Source: JACVRW01 sp963827065
GTDB taxonomy: Bacteria > Actinomycetota > Thermoleophilia > Solirubrobacterales > Thermoleophilaceae
Assembly (NCBI GenBank): GCA_963827065.1
Contig: CAWGZM010000001.1
Location: 124,001-188,000, forward strand
DNA: 64,000 bases
Direction of reading: 5' to 3'
The position numbers were made by a program, and so were the translations under genes. The notes beneath the pieces were generated by a model, which was not told the DNA's origin, did not search any database, and worked only from the letters and a program-made list of their open reading frames with translations. Shown piece by piece: positions 41,756 to 49,930 of the stretch (position 1 is the stretch's first letter; each line of letters opens with the position of its first letter).

Positions 41756-42727
41756 ATGAGGGCGGGCATCGATCTCGGGGGCACGAAGATCCAGGCGGTC
41801 GTCATCGACGACGAGGGCGCCGTAAAGGGACAGGAGCGCCTGCCGACTCCGACCAAGGGCGGCCCCGCCGACGTCGCGGTCGCGATGGCCACCTCCGTGC
41901 GCACCGCCGCCGAGCAGGCGGCTGTCGAAACCGCCGACCTGTCCGGCGTGGGCATCGGTTCGCCGGGCGTGATCGACGCCCGCCGCGGAGTCGTATCGAG
42001 CGCCCGCAACCTGCCCAACTGGGAGGGCTCGTTCAAGCTCGGTGCGGCGCTCACCGAGGCGCTCGGGGCGCGCGTGAGAATCGACAACGACGTGAACGTC
42101 GCGACCGAGGCCGAGCTCGCCCTCGGCGCAGGCCGCCCCTACCGCTCGATGCTCGGCGTCTTCTGGGGGACCGGCGTGGGCGGCGGCATCGTGCTGCGCG
42201 GCAGGCCCTGGCTCGGACGCGGCGCGGCCGGCGAGATCGGCCACGTCTGCGTCGTGATGGACGGGGCACGCTGCCCCTGCGGCAGGCGCGGTTGCGTCGA
42301 GGCGTACGCCGGACGCAAGGCGCTCGAGGAGCGCGCCCGCCACCGCCACGAGAAGGGCCACAAGACGGAGCTTTTCAAGATCATGGAGAAGCGCGGGCGC
42401 GACAGGCTCACGAGCGGCGTATGGGCGCGGGCGCTCGAGCATGACGACAAAGTGGCGCACAAGCTGATCGACGAGGCGGTCGACGCGCTCGGCGCCGGCG
42501 TCGCCTCGACGCTCAACGTGCTCGACGTCGAGGCCGTGATCCTGGGCGGCGGCCTCGGGCTGCGGCTGGGCGAGCCCTACCGCAAGCGGATCGAGGAGGC
42601 CATGATGCCGCACCTGTTCTCGAGCGAGAACCCGCCCCCGTTCCTGATGGCGGAGCTCGGCGACCTCGGCGGCGCGATCGGCGCCGCGCTCCTCATCAAG
42701 CTGCCCAAGACCGCCGCGGCCTCCTGA
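41756..42727 (+). CDS. ROK-family sugar kinase (second copy)
   Basis: A 323-residue ROK protein. MRAGIDLGGTKIQAVVID binds ATP phosphates, VRIDNDVNVATEAELALG has the catalytic Asp, GVFWGTGVGGGIVLRG the second motif, and GHVCVVMDGARCPCGRRGCVE the zinc-binding CxCGxxGCxE. It is distinct from the operon copy (insert KGHKTELFKIMEKRGRDRL at about residues 200-220). Probably a glucokinase or other sugar kinase; substrate not decidable. A TAGGCT box at 41743-41748 ends 7 nt before the ATG, suggesting a leaderless transcript, and the palindrome sits immediately upstream. It is divergent from the secreted GH6 gene. Confidence 0.88.
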   Translation: MRAGIDLGGTKIQAVVIDDEGAVKGQERLPTPTKGGPADVAVAMATSVRTAAEQAAVETADLSGVGIGSPGVIDARRGVVSSARNLPNWEGSFKLGAALTEALGARVRIDNDVNVATEAELALGAGRPYRSMLGVFWGTGVGGGIVLRGRPWLGRGAAGEIGHVCVVMDGARCPCGRRGCVEAYAGRKALEERARHRHEKGHKTELFKIMEKRGRDRLTSGVWARALEHDDKVAHKLIDEAVDALGAGVASTLNVLDVEAVILGGGLGLRLGEPYRKRIEEAMMPHLFSSENPPPFLMAELGDLGGAIGAALLIKLPKTAAAS

Positions 42728-42734
42728 GCTCGCC

Positions 42735-43871
42735 TCAAACGCCGGCGTCGGGGTAAGGAACGCCGGCCGGCGGCTCGGCGTTCTCGTCGAGGTGCTTGCG
42801 CAGGCCGGCGTCGCCGACCGCATAGCCCCAGTTGATCAGCCGCTCCTGCAGCTCGTCGGGCATCCCGTCGAGGCGGGTCGGGATCTCGGCCAGAGCGAGG
42901 GTCCGCTCGAACGCCGCCGGCAGCGCGTCCTGCAGCCCGTAGTCGTCGATATTGCTGCGGATCCCCACGTAGACGCCGTCGCGGTCGCCGCGCCGCATGC
43001 CGTCGATGACCTGGCGCTTGCGAAGGGTGCGTACCTGGTGGTCGACGACCCGCAGCACCCGCACCATGTGGCGCAGCCAGTCGCCCTGTGAGCGCCCCTC
43101 GGGCGCCATCAGCCCGCCCGCGTCCGAGACGACCAAGGTGCGGCAGCGCTTCCATGCGGTCTCGATGCCGAGGTTGTCGTAGACGCCGCCGTCCGAGAGG
43201 ACGAGCTCGTCGCGGTGCTCCTGCGTGGCGAGGTCGTTGCCGTCCTCGTCCATCCAGTCGACCATCGGGCGAAGCCGGTGCGGCGACAGGAGCGGCGGGA
43301 AGGCGGACGAGCAGGCGACCGCGGTCGCGACCGGGATCTCCGGGTCCGGCAGCGCGCCGACGCGCCAGTCCTTGACCCCGGTGCGCTCGAAGCGCGCGAG
43401 CGCGCCCGAGCTGATGTTGGTTGCGTTGATGACGAACTCGGGCCGGGTCGGCAGGTCGCCGAGCACCGCTGTGCCGAACAGGTGCTCGCCGTAGGCGTCG
43501 GCCAGCCGTTCGGAGATAGAGCCCGGCAGCAGCGCTCCCTCGAGCGCCGAGGTCCAGTCGAGCGTCCGCCGCGCCAGCGCCCGTAGCGGCCGCACGACCC
43601 CCTCCTCGAAGTCGCCGGCCGGCGCGAGCGCGAGCACTGCGGCGGTAATCGAGCCGCCCGACACACTCGACACGCGGTCGAGCCGCTCGAGCCAGCCCGC
43701 CTCCTGCAGGCGCCAGATCACGCCGACGTGAAACAGCATTGCCCGGTAGCCGCCGCCCGACAGGCAGAGCGCGACGCCCGTCTCCGGCTCCTCGCCGCTG
43801 TCGGTCGGGATCATGCGGACCGGCGAGGCGAGCACGGGTGTCGGATCGCGAGCTTCGGTCACGCCTGGCAC
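42735..43871 (-). CDS. Patatin-like phospholipase
   Basis: A 378-residue patatin-family acyl hydrolase acting on membrane or neutral lipids. LCLSGGGYRAMLFHVGVIWRL is the oxyanion hole GGGxR, RVSSVSGGSITAAVLAL holds the catalytic Ser (VSGGS), and LSDGGVYDNLG contains the Asp of the dyad (DGG). No signal peptide or membrane segment is apparent. GTG at 43871 is used as start; an ATG at 43814 is the alternative and would skip a poorly conserved 19-residue leader. Convergent with the ROK gene (7 nt between stops) and 30 nt upstream of the FtsH-like gene's stop on the same strand. Confidence 0.88.
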   Translation of the reverse strand: MPGVTEARDPTPVLASPVRMIPTDSGEEPETGVALCLSGGGYRAMLFHVGVIWRLQEAGWLERLDRVSSVSGGSITAAVLALAPAGDFEEGVVRPLRALARRTLDWTSALEGALLPGSISERLADAYGEHLFGTAVLGDLPTRPEFVINATNISSGALARFERTGVKDWRVGALPDPEIPVATAVACSSAFPPLLSPHRLRPMVDWMDEDGNDLATQEHRDELVLSDGGVYDNLGIETAWKRCRTLVVSDAGGLMAPEGRSQGDWLRHMVRVLRVVDHQVRTLRKRQVIDGMRRGDRDGVYVGIRSNIDDYGLQDALPAAFERTLALAEIPTRLDGMPDELQERLINWGYAVGDAGLRKHLDENAEPPAGVPYPDAGV

Positions 43872-43901
43872 GACGCGCGGATCGTAGTGCGTCGGGCGGG
43901 C

Positions 43902-45932
43902 TCAGCGGCCGGCCGGGAACGCGTCGGTGCGCCGCCGGCCGAGCCGGCGGCTTCCCCAAGGCGGCCGCTCGCGCCGCGCTCGCAGGCGCACGAACGCCAG
44001 GGCCGCGCGGCCCGCCGCCGCGGCCGCCGCAGGGGCGCGCCGGCGACGCGCGCGTTCACGACGCAGCGCTACCACCGGCGCAAGCGGCTCGGGTGGCGGC
44101 CCGAGCCCGAGGGGTGCATCCATGCCAGGGCGATCGCTGCCGAGCAGCACCGCGATCTCCTGACGGTCGAGGTCCTCGTGCGCGAGCAGGGCGTCGGACA
44201 GGCTCCAGAGCTGCGTGCGGTGGCGCCTCGCCATCGCGACGGCATCGCGGTACGCCTCGGCGATCATCCGCTCGACCTCCTCGTCGGCGACCCGGCGGGT
44301 GGTGTCGGAGAGCGGCATGCTCCGGCCGGCCGCGGTGGCGGTCAGCTGGCCGGCCCGTGTCGAGAAGCCCAGGCTCATCACCGCGTGCCGGGCGAGCGCA
44401 TTCGCGCGCTGGAGGTCGTCTGCCGCGCCCGACGAGACGTCGCCGTAGATCACCGCCTCGGCGGCCCGGCCGCCGAGCATGACCATCAGCTGCTCGTGGA
44501 CGTGCCGCGCCGACTGGAGCGCACGGTCGCGGCGGGCGATCACGGCCAGCCCGCCGGCGCGGCCGCGCGGGGTGATCGACAGGCGCTGGGTTGCATCCTG
44601 CGTGGGGCAATACTCGGCGACGAGCGCGTGCCCGGCCTCGTGACGCGCCACCAGCTCGCGCTCCTCCGCGCTCAGGGGCGAGGAGCGGCGGGCGGGCCCG
44701 GCCAGCGCGCGCAGATGCCCCTCGGCGAGGTCGGCGCGGGTGACCTCCGCGCGATCCTCGCGCGCCGCCATGATCGCGCCCTCGTTCAGCATCTCGCGCA
44801 GGTCCGCCCCCGAGGAGCCCGCCGTGACCTCCGCGATCTCGGCGAGGTCCACCTCGCGCGCGAGCGGGCGGCCGCGCGCGTGCACGCGCAGAATGGCCAG
44901 CCGCCCCTGGGCGCTCGGGAGCTCGACGCCGACCTGGCGCGAGAATCGACCGGGCCGGAGCAGCGCCGCGTCCAGCACGTCCAGCCGGTTCGTCGCGCCG
45001 ACGCACACGAGCCGCTCGTTGCCGGTGAAGCCGTCCATCTCGATGAGGAGCTGGTTGAGCGTGTGCTCGTACTCGTCGTTCCCTCCCTGGCCGCCGCCGT
45101 CGCTGCGCCGGCGGCCGAGCGCGTCCAGCTCGTCGATGAAGACGACCGCCCCGCCCTCGGCGTTGCGGCCGCGGGTGAAGAGCTCACGCACGCGCGAGGC
45201 GCCCACGCCCACGTAACGCTCCACGAACTCCGCGCCCGACGCGGCGAAGAAGTCGACCCCGGCCTCGGCGGCGAGCGCCTTGGCGAGCAGCGTCTTGCCG
45301 GTACCGGGCGGGCCGTGCAGGAGCACGCCGGCCGGCATGCGCGCGCCGACGCGCGCGAAGCGCTCCGGGCTCTTGAGGAACTCGACGAACTCCTGGACCT
45401 CCTCGACCGCCTCGTCGCAGCCGGCGACGTCGCGAAACGTGACCTTGGGACGGGTCTCGTCGGACATCTTCGCGTCGGCGCGCAGCGGGCCGCCGCTGCC
45501 GCGCGGGCCGCCCGCGGTGTTGCGGCGGCTCCGGAAGGACACGACCAGCATCACGAACGAGAGGAGGATCACCCCCATCACCGCGATGCCGATGAAGCCG
45601 AGGCCCGACCCGCCGTCCGACGGAGCAACGTCGACCGCGGCACCGGACTCGGCCAGACGGTCGGCGAGGTCCTGCGCGGGCGGATAGCCGAGCGTCTCCT
45701 CGCGCCCGCCGGCGAGCCGGACGCTCACCTGCGCCAGGCTCGGGTCGAGCACCGCCTCGCGCACCGTGCCGCGCTCGATGGCCGACAGAAGGTCGCTGTA
45801 GCGAAAGTCCCGCTCGGCCTCAGGGTCGCCGCCGGGCGGGTGCGCGGACGGGACTCCCGGGACCTGCGCGCCCGCCAGGCTCGGCGCGATCAGCGCCGCC
45901 ACCAGAAGCGCCACTACCGGTCTGATGTACAT
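43902..45932 (-). CDS. ftsH: FtsH-type AAA+ zinc metalloprotease
   Basis: A 676-residue membrane-bound ATP-dependent protease. The N-terminal ~140 residues have a membrane or signal segment (IRPVVALLVAALIAPSLAG), a ~90-residue periplasmic-type domain and a second membrane helix (LGFIGIAVMGVILLSFVMLV). The AAA domain has GPPGTGKTLLAKALA (Walker A), VVFIDELDALG (Walker B) and ATNRLDVLDAALLRPGRF (SRH). The protease domain has HEAGHALVAEY (zinc HExxH). ATG 45932 is preferred over GTG 45938 because GGAGG lies about 8 nt before it. It quality-controls membrane proteins. Whether it is the housekeeping copy or a paralogue cannot be told here. Confidence 0.94.
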   Translation of the reverse strand: MYIRPVVALLVAALIAPSLAGAQVPGVPSAHPPGGDPEAERDFRYSDLLSAIERGTVREAVLDPSLAQVSVRLAGGREETLGYPPAQDLADRLAESGAAVDVAPSDGGSGLGFIGIAVMGVILLSFVMLVVSFRSRRNTAGGPRGSGGPLRADAKMSDETRPKVTFRDVAGCDEAVEEVQEFVEFLKSPERFARVGARMPAGVLLHGPPGTGKTLLAKALAAEAGVDFFAASGAEFVERYVGVGASRVRELFTRGRNAEGGAVVFIDELDALGRRRSDGGGQGGNDEYEHTLNQLLIEMDGFTGNERLVCVGATNRLDVLDAALLRPGRFSRQVGVELPSAQGRLAILRVHARGRPLAREVDLAEIAEVTAGSSGADLREMLNEGAIMAAREDRAEVTRADLAEGHLRALAGPARRSSPLSAEERELVARHEAGHALVAEYCPTQDATQRLSITPRGRAGGLAVIARRDRALQSARHVHEQLMVMLGGRAAEAVIYGDVSSGAADDLQRANALARHAVMSLGFSTRAGQLTATAAGRSMPLSDTTRRVADEEVERMIAEAYRDAVAMARRHRTQLWSLSDALLAHEDLDRQEIAVLLGSDRPGMDAPLGLGPPPEPLAPVVALRRERARRRRAPAAAAAAGRAALAFVRLRARRERPPWGSRRLGRRRTDAFPAGR

Positions 45933-45983
45933 CCGCACCGCCTCCCGGCCTTTCCCCTACCCACTCGCACGTACCCGGTCAGG

Positions 45984-46011
45984 TTGCAGGGCAATCCGGG
46001 AGCCCTAGGCT
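45984..46011 (+). promoter_or_regulatory. Sigma70-type leaderless promoter of the ACC deaminase gene
   Basis: TTGCAG (45984-45989) and TAGGCT (46006-46011) are 16 bp apart, and the -10 ends 6 nt before the ATG at 46018. The same TAGGCTTGC sequence precedes the ROK gene at 41743. The transcript would have little or no leader. Confidence 0.55.
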
Positions 46012-46017
46012 TGCCCG

Positions 46018-47025
46018 ATGCGGCTCGACTCCTTCGCGCGGCACCCGCTGCTATTCGGCCCCTCCCCCGTGCACCCGCTCGAGCGGCTGAGCGCCCAGCT
46101 CGGCGGCGCTGGGCTGTGGGCCAAGCGCGACGACTGCAACAGCGGGCTCGCCTACGGCGGGAACAAGACGCGCAAGCTCGAGTACCTCGTCGCCGACGCG
46201 CTGGCAAGGAACTGCGACACGCTCGTCTCCATCGGCGGGGTTCAGTCGAACCACACCCGCCAGGTGGCTGCCGCGGCCGCCCGCACCGGGCTCGGCTGCG
46301 TACTAGTCCAGGAGAGCTGGGTCGACTGGCCGGACGTGGTCTACGACCGCGTCGGCAACATCCAGCTCAGCCGCATCATGGGCGCCGACGTTCGCCTCGT
46401 TGAGGCAGGCTTCGGCATCGGCTTCAAGGAGAGCTGGGAGCAGGCGCTCGCCGACGTCGAGGCCGGCGGCGGCAGGCCGTACCCGATCCCAGCCGGCGCC
46501 TCGGACCACGAGCTCGGCGGGCTCGGCTTCGCGAGCTGGGCGATGGAGGTCGAGCGCCAGGAGCGCGAGCTGGGGATCTTCTTCGACACGATCGTCGTCT
46601 GCTCGGTCACCGGCTCGACCCAGGCAGGCATGCTCGCCGGCTTCGCGGCGCAAGAGCGCGAGCGGCGCGTGATCGGCATCGACGGCTCGGCCAAGCCCGC
46701 GGAGACGCGCGAGCAGGTGGCCCGCATCGCCCGGCGCACGGCCCAGCTGATAGAGGTAGGCCGCGACCTGCGCGACGACGAGATCGTGCTCGACGATCGC
46801 TACCACGCCGGCACCTACGGGATCCCCGACGAGGGGACGCTCGAGGCGATCCGGACGGCGGGCCGGCTCGAGGGGATGATCACGGACCCGGTCTACGAGG
46901 GAAAGTCGATGGCCGGGATGATCGACCTGGTCGCGCGCGGCGAGATCGACCGCGACTCGAAGGTCCTCTACGCCCATCTCGGCGGGCAGCCGGCGTTGAG
47001 CGCCTATGCGAGCCTGTTCCGATGA
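46018..47025 (+). CDS. acdS: 1-aminocyclopropane-1-carboxylate deaminase
   Basis: A 335-residue PLP enzyme that breaks ACC, the plant ethylene precursor, into 2-oxobutyrate and ammonia. Closely matches the AcdS pattern throughout: FGPSPVHPLERLSAQLGG, KRDDCNSGLAYGGNKTRKLEY (PLP Lys), VSIGGVQSNHTRQVAAAAA and VCSVTGSTQAG. The residues separating true deaminase from D-cysteine desulfhydrase are retained: Glu in VYEGKSMAGM and Leu in HLGGQPAL. The length agrees with characterised enzymes (about 338). This trait is common in plant-associated bacteria. The stop overlaps the following VOC gene by 4 nt, so the two are co-expressed. Confidence 0.93.
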   Translation: MRLDSFARHPLLFGPSPVHPLERLSAQLGGAGLWAKRDDCNSGLAYGGNKTRKLEYLVADALARNCDTLVSIGGVQSNHTRQVAAAAARTGLGCVLVQESWVDWPDVVYDRVGNIQLSRIMGADVRLVEAGFGIGFKESWEQALADVEAGGGRPYPIPAGASDHELGGLGFASWAMEVERQERELGIFFDTIVVCSVTGSTQAGMLAGFAAQERERRVIGIDGSAKPAETREQVARIARRTAQLIEVGRDLRDDEIVLDDRYHAGTYGIPDEGTLEAIRTAGRLEGMITDPVYEGKSMAGMIDLVARGEIDRDSKVLYAHLGGQPALSAYASLFR

Positions 47026-47876
47026 CGATCGCGGCCGCCACCCACATCGGCGCCGTCCGTCTGCGCGTGTCCGACGTCGAGGCGCTGACCACCTTCTACG
47101 AGCGCGCGATCGGCCTGCGCACGCTCGCCCGCGAGAACGGCCTCACGAAGCTCGGCGCCCATGAGGATGCGCCGCTGCTCGAGCTGGTCGCGGCCCCCGG
47201 CGCGCCGGCCCGTCCGCCGGTGAGCACCGGGCTCTTCCACATGGCCATCCTCGTCCCTGAGCGCGCCGACCTGGCGCGCGCACTCGTGCGCCTGAGCGCC
47301 GCCGGCTGGCGGCTCACCGGCGCATCCGACCACCTCGTGAGCGAGGCGCTCTACCTGAACGACCCGGAGGGCAACGGCATCGAGATCTACCGCGACCGGC
47401 CGCGTGAGGAGTGGCGGCGCGACGCGTCCGGCGAGCTCGCGATGGCCACGCTGCCGCTCGACCTGGAGGCGGTACTGCGCGAGCTCGGCCCAGGCGCTCC
47501 GGAGAATCCGGGCCCGATGCCGGCGGGCACCCGCATGGGGCACGTGCACCTGCAGGTGTCAGACCTCGGCGCGGCCGAGCGCTTCTACGCGGGGGCGCTC
47601 GAGCTCGACGTGATGGTGCGCACCTATCCCGGTGCCCTGTTCGTCGCGGCGGGCGGATATCACCACCACATCGGCCTCAACACGTGGCAGAGCGGCGGCG
47701 CACCGGCGCCGCCGGACGGCGCCCTCGGGCTCGACCGGTACGAGCTCGTCCTGCCGGACGCCGGCGAGCGCGACCGCCTGGCGGGCGCGCTCGAGGCCTA
47801 CGCCGAGCCGCTCGAGCTCGAGGACGGCGTGGTCGTGAGCGACCCGTCCGGCAACCGGGTGCTGCTCAGGGCCTAG
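47022..47876 (+). CDS. VOC-family ring-cleavage dioxygenase/glyoxalase-like protein (CatE-like)
   Basis: A 284-residue protein with two VOC (betaalphabetabetabeta) modules: THIGAVRLRVSDVEALTTFYERAIGLR at the start and MGHVHLQVSDLGAAERFYAGALELDV near residue 170. Metal ligands are His/Glu at HIGAV, GLFHMAILVP and GIEIYRDRP, and the catalytic region includes YHHHIGLNTWQ. This matches extradiol dioxygenases of the CatE type (catechol 2,3-dioxygenase), but glyoxalase-like hydrolases share the fold. ATGA overlap with acdS implies translation coupling, though no link between the two reactions is known. Its stop overlaps the stop of the convergent YceI gene (CTAG). Confidence 0.85.
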   Translation: MTIAAATHIGAVRLRVSDVEALTTFYERAIGLRTLARENGLTKLGAHEDAPLLELVAAPGAPARPPVSTGLFHMAILVPERADLARALVRLSAAGWRLTGASDHLVSEALYLNDPEGNGIEIYRDRPREEWRRDASGELAMATLPLDLEAVLRELGPGAPENPGPMPAGTRMGHVHLQVSDLGAAERFYAGALELDVMVRTYPGALFVAAGGYHHHIGLNTWQSGGAPAPPDGALGLDRYELVLPDAGERDRLAGALEAYAEPLELEDGVVVSDPSGNRVLLRA

Positions 47877-48475
47877 ACCGCGCCGATCTCGCGGTAGTAC
47901 TCGATCGCGCCGGTGCGCTCGAGATCGTCGAGCAGCAGCACCTCGACGTCGAGCGTCAACTCGATCTCGTTCGAGACCACGACGCCGCCGCCCGGCAGCT
48001 CGTCCTGCCACGAGACACCGAAGTCGTGGCGGTTGACCCTCGTGGTCGCCTCGAAGCCGGCGCGCCGCATGCTGCCGCGGTTCTCGCCCTCGGCCCACCA
48101 CGGCGTCGCCCACTGGCCGAGGTAGGAGACGTCGAGCTGCACCGTCCTGGTGACGCCGCGGATCGTGAGCTCCGTATCGGCCTTGAACTGAAGGTCGCCG
48201 ACGCGCTCGCTGAAGCGGCCCGCGAACGCGATCTCGGGGTGGTTCTCGACGTCGAAGAAGTCGGCGCTGCGCAGGTGCGCGTCGCGCTCCTCCTCGCCGG
48301 TCCAGATGCGGGTGGCGTCGATACGCCCCGTGAAGGTCGTCCGCTCACAATCGCCGAGGTCCCACTCGATCGTGCCGCGCACGTCCTTGAAGAGGCCACG
48401 GACCCAGGTGACCATCATGTGCCGGGCCCGGAACTCGGCCTCGGTGTGACCGGGTTCGAAGATCCAGGTCGCCAC
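47873..48475 (-). CDS. YceI-family protein
   Basis: A ~200-residue lipocalin-like protein of the YceI family, which binds isoprenoid-type ligands. VATWIFEPGHTEAEFRARHMM and VRGLFKDVRGTIEWDLGD start the domain, and HLRSADFFDVENHPEIAFAG is its conserved block. GTG 48475 was chosen because the family starts there; the longer frame to 48523 has no signal peptide and adds an unlikely leader. Without a leader it would be cytoplasmic, unlike E. coli YceI. Convergent with the VOC gene. Function unclear. Confidence 0.87.
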   Translation of the reverse strand: MATWIFEPGHTEAEFRARHMMVTWVRGLFKDVRGTIEWDLGDCERTTFTGRIDATRIWTGEEERDAHLRSADFFDVENHPEIAFAGRFSERVGDLQFKADTELTIRGVTRTVQLDVSYLGQWATPWWAEGENRGSMRRAGFEATTRVNRHDFGVSWQDELPGGGVVVSNEIELTLDVEVLLLDDLERTGAIEYYREIGAV

Positions 48476-48539
48476 GCAGGGAGGATGGCAGCCCGAGCCG
48501 TGGAGCGGGCCGCGCCTGGGCACGGCCCGCTCCGGATGG

Positions 48540-49382
48540 CTAGGGCTGGTCCTGCACGGCCGCGAGGCCGGTGATCGTCATACCGCTGCGGCCGATCGAG
48601 CCGAGCTTCACGCTCTTGCCGTTCAGCACGTTCACGCGGTACAGCTCGGAGCCGGGGCGCCGGTCCGACGCGGTCGCGACGTAGCCGACGTTGTTCTGGC
48701 CGGCGATGTCGAAGCCGCTGTCGCCGCGGACGTTGATGCCGAGCGGCTGCGGCATGGTCAGCGTGCCGTTGTTCGGCGGGTTCTGCACGTAGATCGCGTC
48801 GTCGAGTGCGTCGAGCGCGTACAGGGTCGTCGCCGCCGGCGGCGTCGCGTTCAACGACGAGTTGGTGTAGGCGGAGCCCACCACCGTCGGGTCGTTCGGA
48901 TTGAGGTCGGCATCCGGGACCGGAGTCGCCAGAGCACCGGTGTCCGGGTTCAGCCGCAGGTTCTGGTTGGCGTCGCTCGTCACGCGGATGCGATCGACGG
49001 TCGGGTTGAAATCGACGCCGAAGAACCGACCGCTGAGCGCCGGCGTGAACGCCGGACCCTCGGCAACGGCCTTACCGGTGACCGGGCTGACGCGGTACAC
49101 GATGCTGTCGCTGCCCACGCCGTACAGCTCACCGGTGGCGGGCCGGAAGTCGATGCCGGTGAGGCTGACTCCCATCGGCAGCCCGCTGATCGGCCGCGAG
49201 CTGTCGAGCTGGCGCGGGTTGTCGGCCGAGAAGCTGACGAGGTTGCCCTGATTGTCGGTTGCGTAGAAGCTGCGGCCGCCGTCCTTCGAGCCGGGGCCTC
49301 CGGCCTGGGCGGCGACCGGTACCGCCAGCGCGGCCACGCAGGTCGCGCTGAGGGCGAATCGCACGAGTCGCTTGCGCTTCAT
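48540..49382 (-). CDS. Secreted DUF4394 beta-propeller-like protein
   Basis: A 280-residue exported protein with a signal peptide (MKRKRLVRFALSATCVAALAVP...AQAGG) and repeating beta blades such as SFYATDNQGNLVSFSADNP, TGIDFRPATGELYGVGSDS and GVDFNPTVDRIRVTSDANQNLRL, the DUF4394 pattern. The ATG at 49382 is preceded by AGGAGGAG about 7 nt away. Upstream of that, GGGGTC...GACCCC (49399-49417) forms a six-pair stem that could lie in the mRNA leader. No catalytic residues are visible; a surface or lipid-associated role is possible. Function unknown. Confidence 0.83.
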   Translation of the reverse strand: MKRKRLVRFALSATCVAALAVPVAAQAGGPGSKDGGRSFYATDNQGNLVSFSADNPRQLDSSRPISGLPMGVSLTGIDFRPATGELYGVGSDSIVYRVSPVTGKAVAEGPAFTPALSGRFFGVDFNPTVDRIRVTSDANQNLRLNPDTGALATPVPDADLNPNDPTVVGSAYTNSSLNATPPAATTLYALDALDDAIYVQNPPNNGTLTMPQPLGINVRGDSGFDIAGQNNVGYVATASDRRPGSELYRVNVLNGKSVKLGSIGRSGMTITGLAAVQDQP

Positions 49383-49398
49383 CTTGAAGCTCCTCCTG

Positions 49399-49417
49399 GG
49401 GGTCGGGTTATGACCCC
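49399..49417 (-). promoter_or_regulatory. Leader hairpin before the DUF4394 gene
   Basis: GGGGTC (49399-49404) pairs with GACCCC (49412-49417) over a seven-base loop. It lies 8 nt upstream of the ribosome binding site on the minus strand, so a leader stem in the mRNA is possible. Only six pairs; a chance structure cannot be excluded. Confidence 0.3.
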
Positions 49418-49474
49418 TTTGCGGAGCTGGCACCCCGAGCGGTTCACCCAGGGGCGAGTGCATTTGCGCCGAGA

Positions 49475-49930
49475 TCAGGTCGCGGCCGCGCGGAAGCGCT
49501 CGAGCGCGTAAGGCCAGCCCTGCGTTCCCATCAGCTCCGCGTAGCCCTCGCCCCCCTCGCCGTGCCGCCCGAAGCCGCGGTGCTGAAGCAGCAGCCGGCA
49601 ACCCGAGTCGGCCGGCTCGAAGCGCACTTCGACCTCACTCGCGCGGGCGGGATCCGGCTCGGGCACGCGCTCCGGCGAGATCTGCCAGCTGAACACGACC
49701 CGGTCGGGCGGCTCCCAGGCGAGCACGCGGCCCCAGTCGAGCCGCAGCCCGTGCGGCCCCTTCTCATAGAGGAAGCCGCCGGCGCGCGCCTCCATCCCGA
49801 TTTCCTCGAGCCCGTCCTGCGACCATGAGAACTCGGGCGGCCACCAGCTGCCGAGCCCGCTCGAGAAGAGCGCGAAGGCCTCCTCGCACGTGAGCGGGAC
49901 ATCGGTGCCGGCGGTCACCTCGTCAGCCAT
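49475..49930 (-). CDS. SRPBCC (START/AHSA1-like) domain protein
   Basis: A 151-residue protein of the SRPBCC/Activator of Hsp90 ATPase-like fold, which binds hydrophobic ligands or polyketides. VPLTCEEAFALFSSGLGSWWPPEF and FLYEKGPHGLRLDWGRVLAWEPPDRVVFSWQISP are in the family pattern, and the C-terminal helix is ELMGTQGWPYALERFRAAA. ATG 49930 has AAGGA about 8 nt upstream, inside the N-terminal coding of the divergent peptidase gene. The two start codons share the bases CATG (49928-49931). Ligand unknown. Confidence 0.83.
   Translation of the reverse strand: MADEVTAGTDVPLTCEEAFALFSSGLGSWWPPEFSWSQDGLEEIGMEARAGGFLYEKGPHGLRLDWGRVLAWEPPDRVVFSWQISPERVPEPDPARASEVEVRFEPADSGCRLLLQHRGFGRHGEGGEGYAELMGTQGWPYALERFRAAAT

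Noticed and set aside
43728..46403. Long plus-strand open frame opposite the patatin and FtsH genes
   Set aside because: The minus-strand genes have catalytic motifs; the plus frame is biased composition without any domain.
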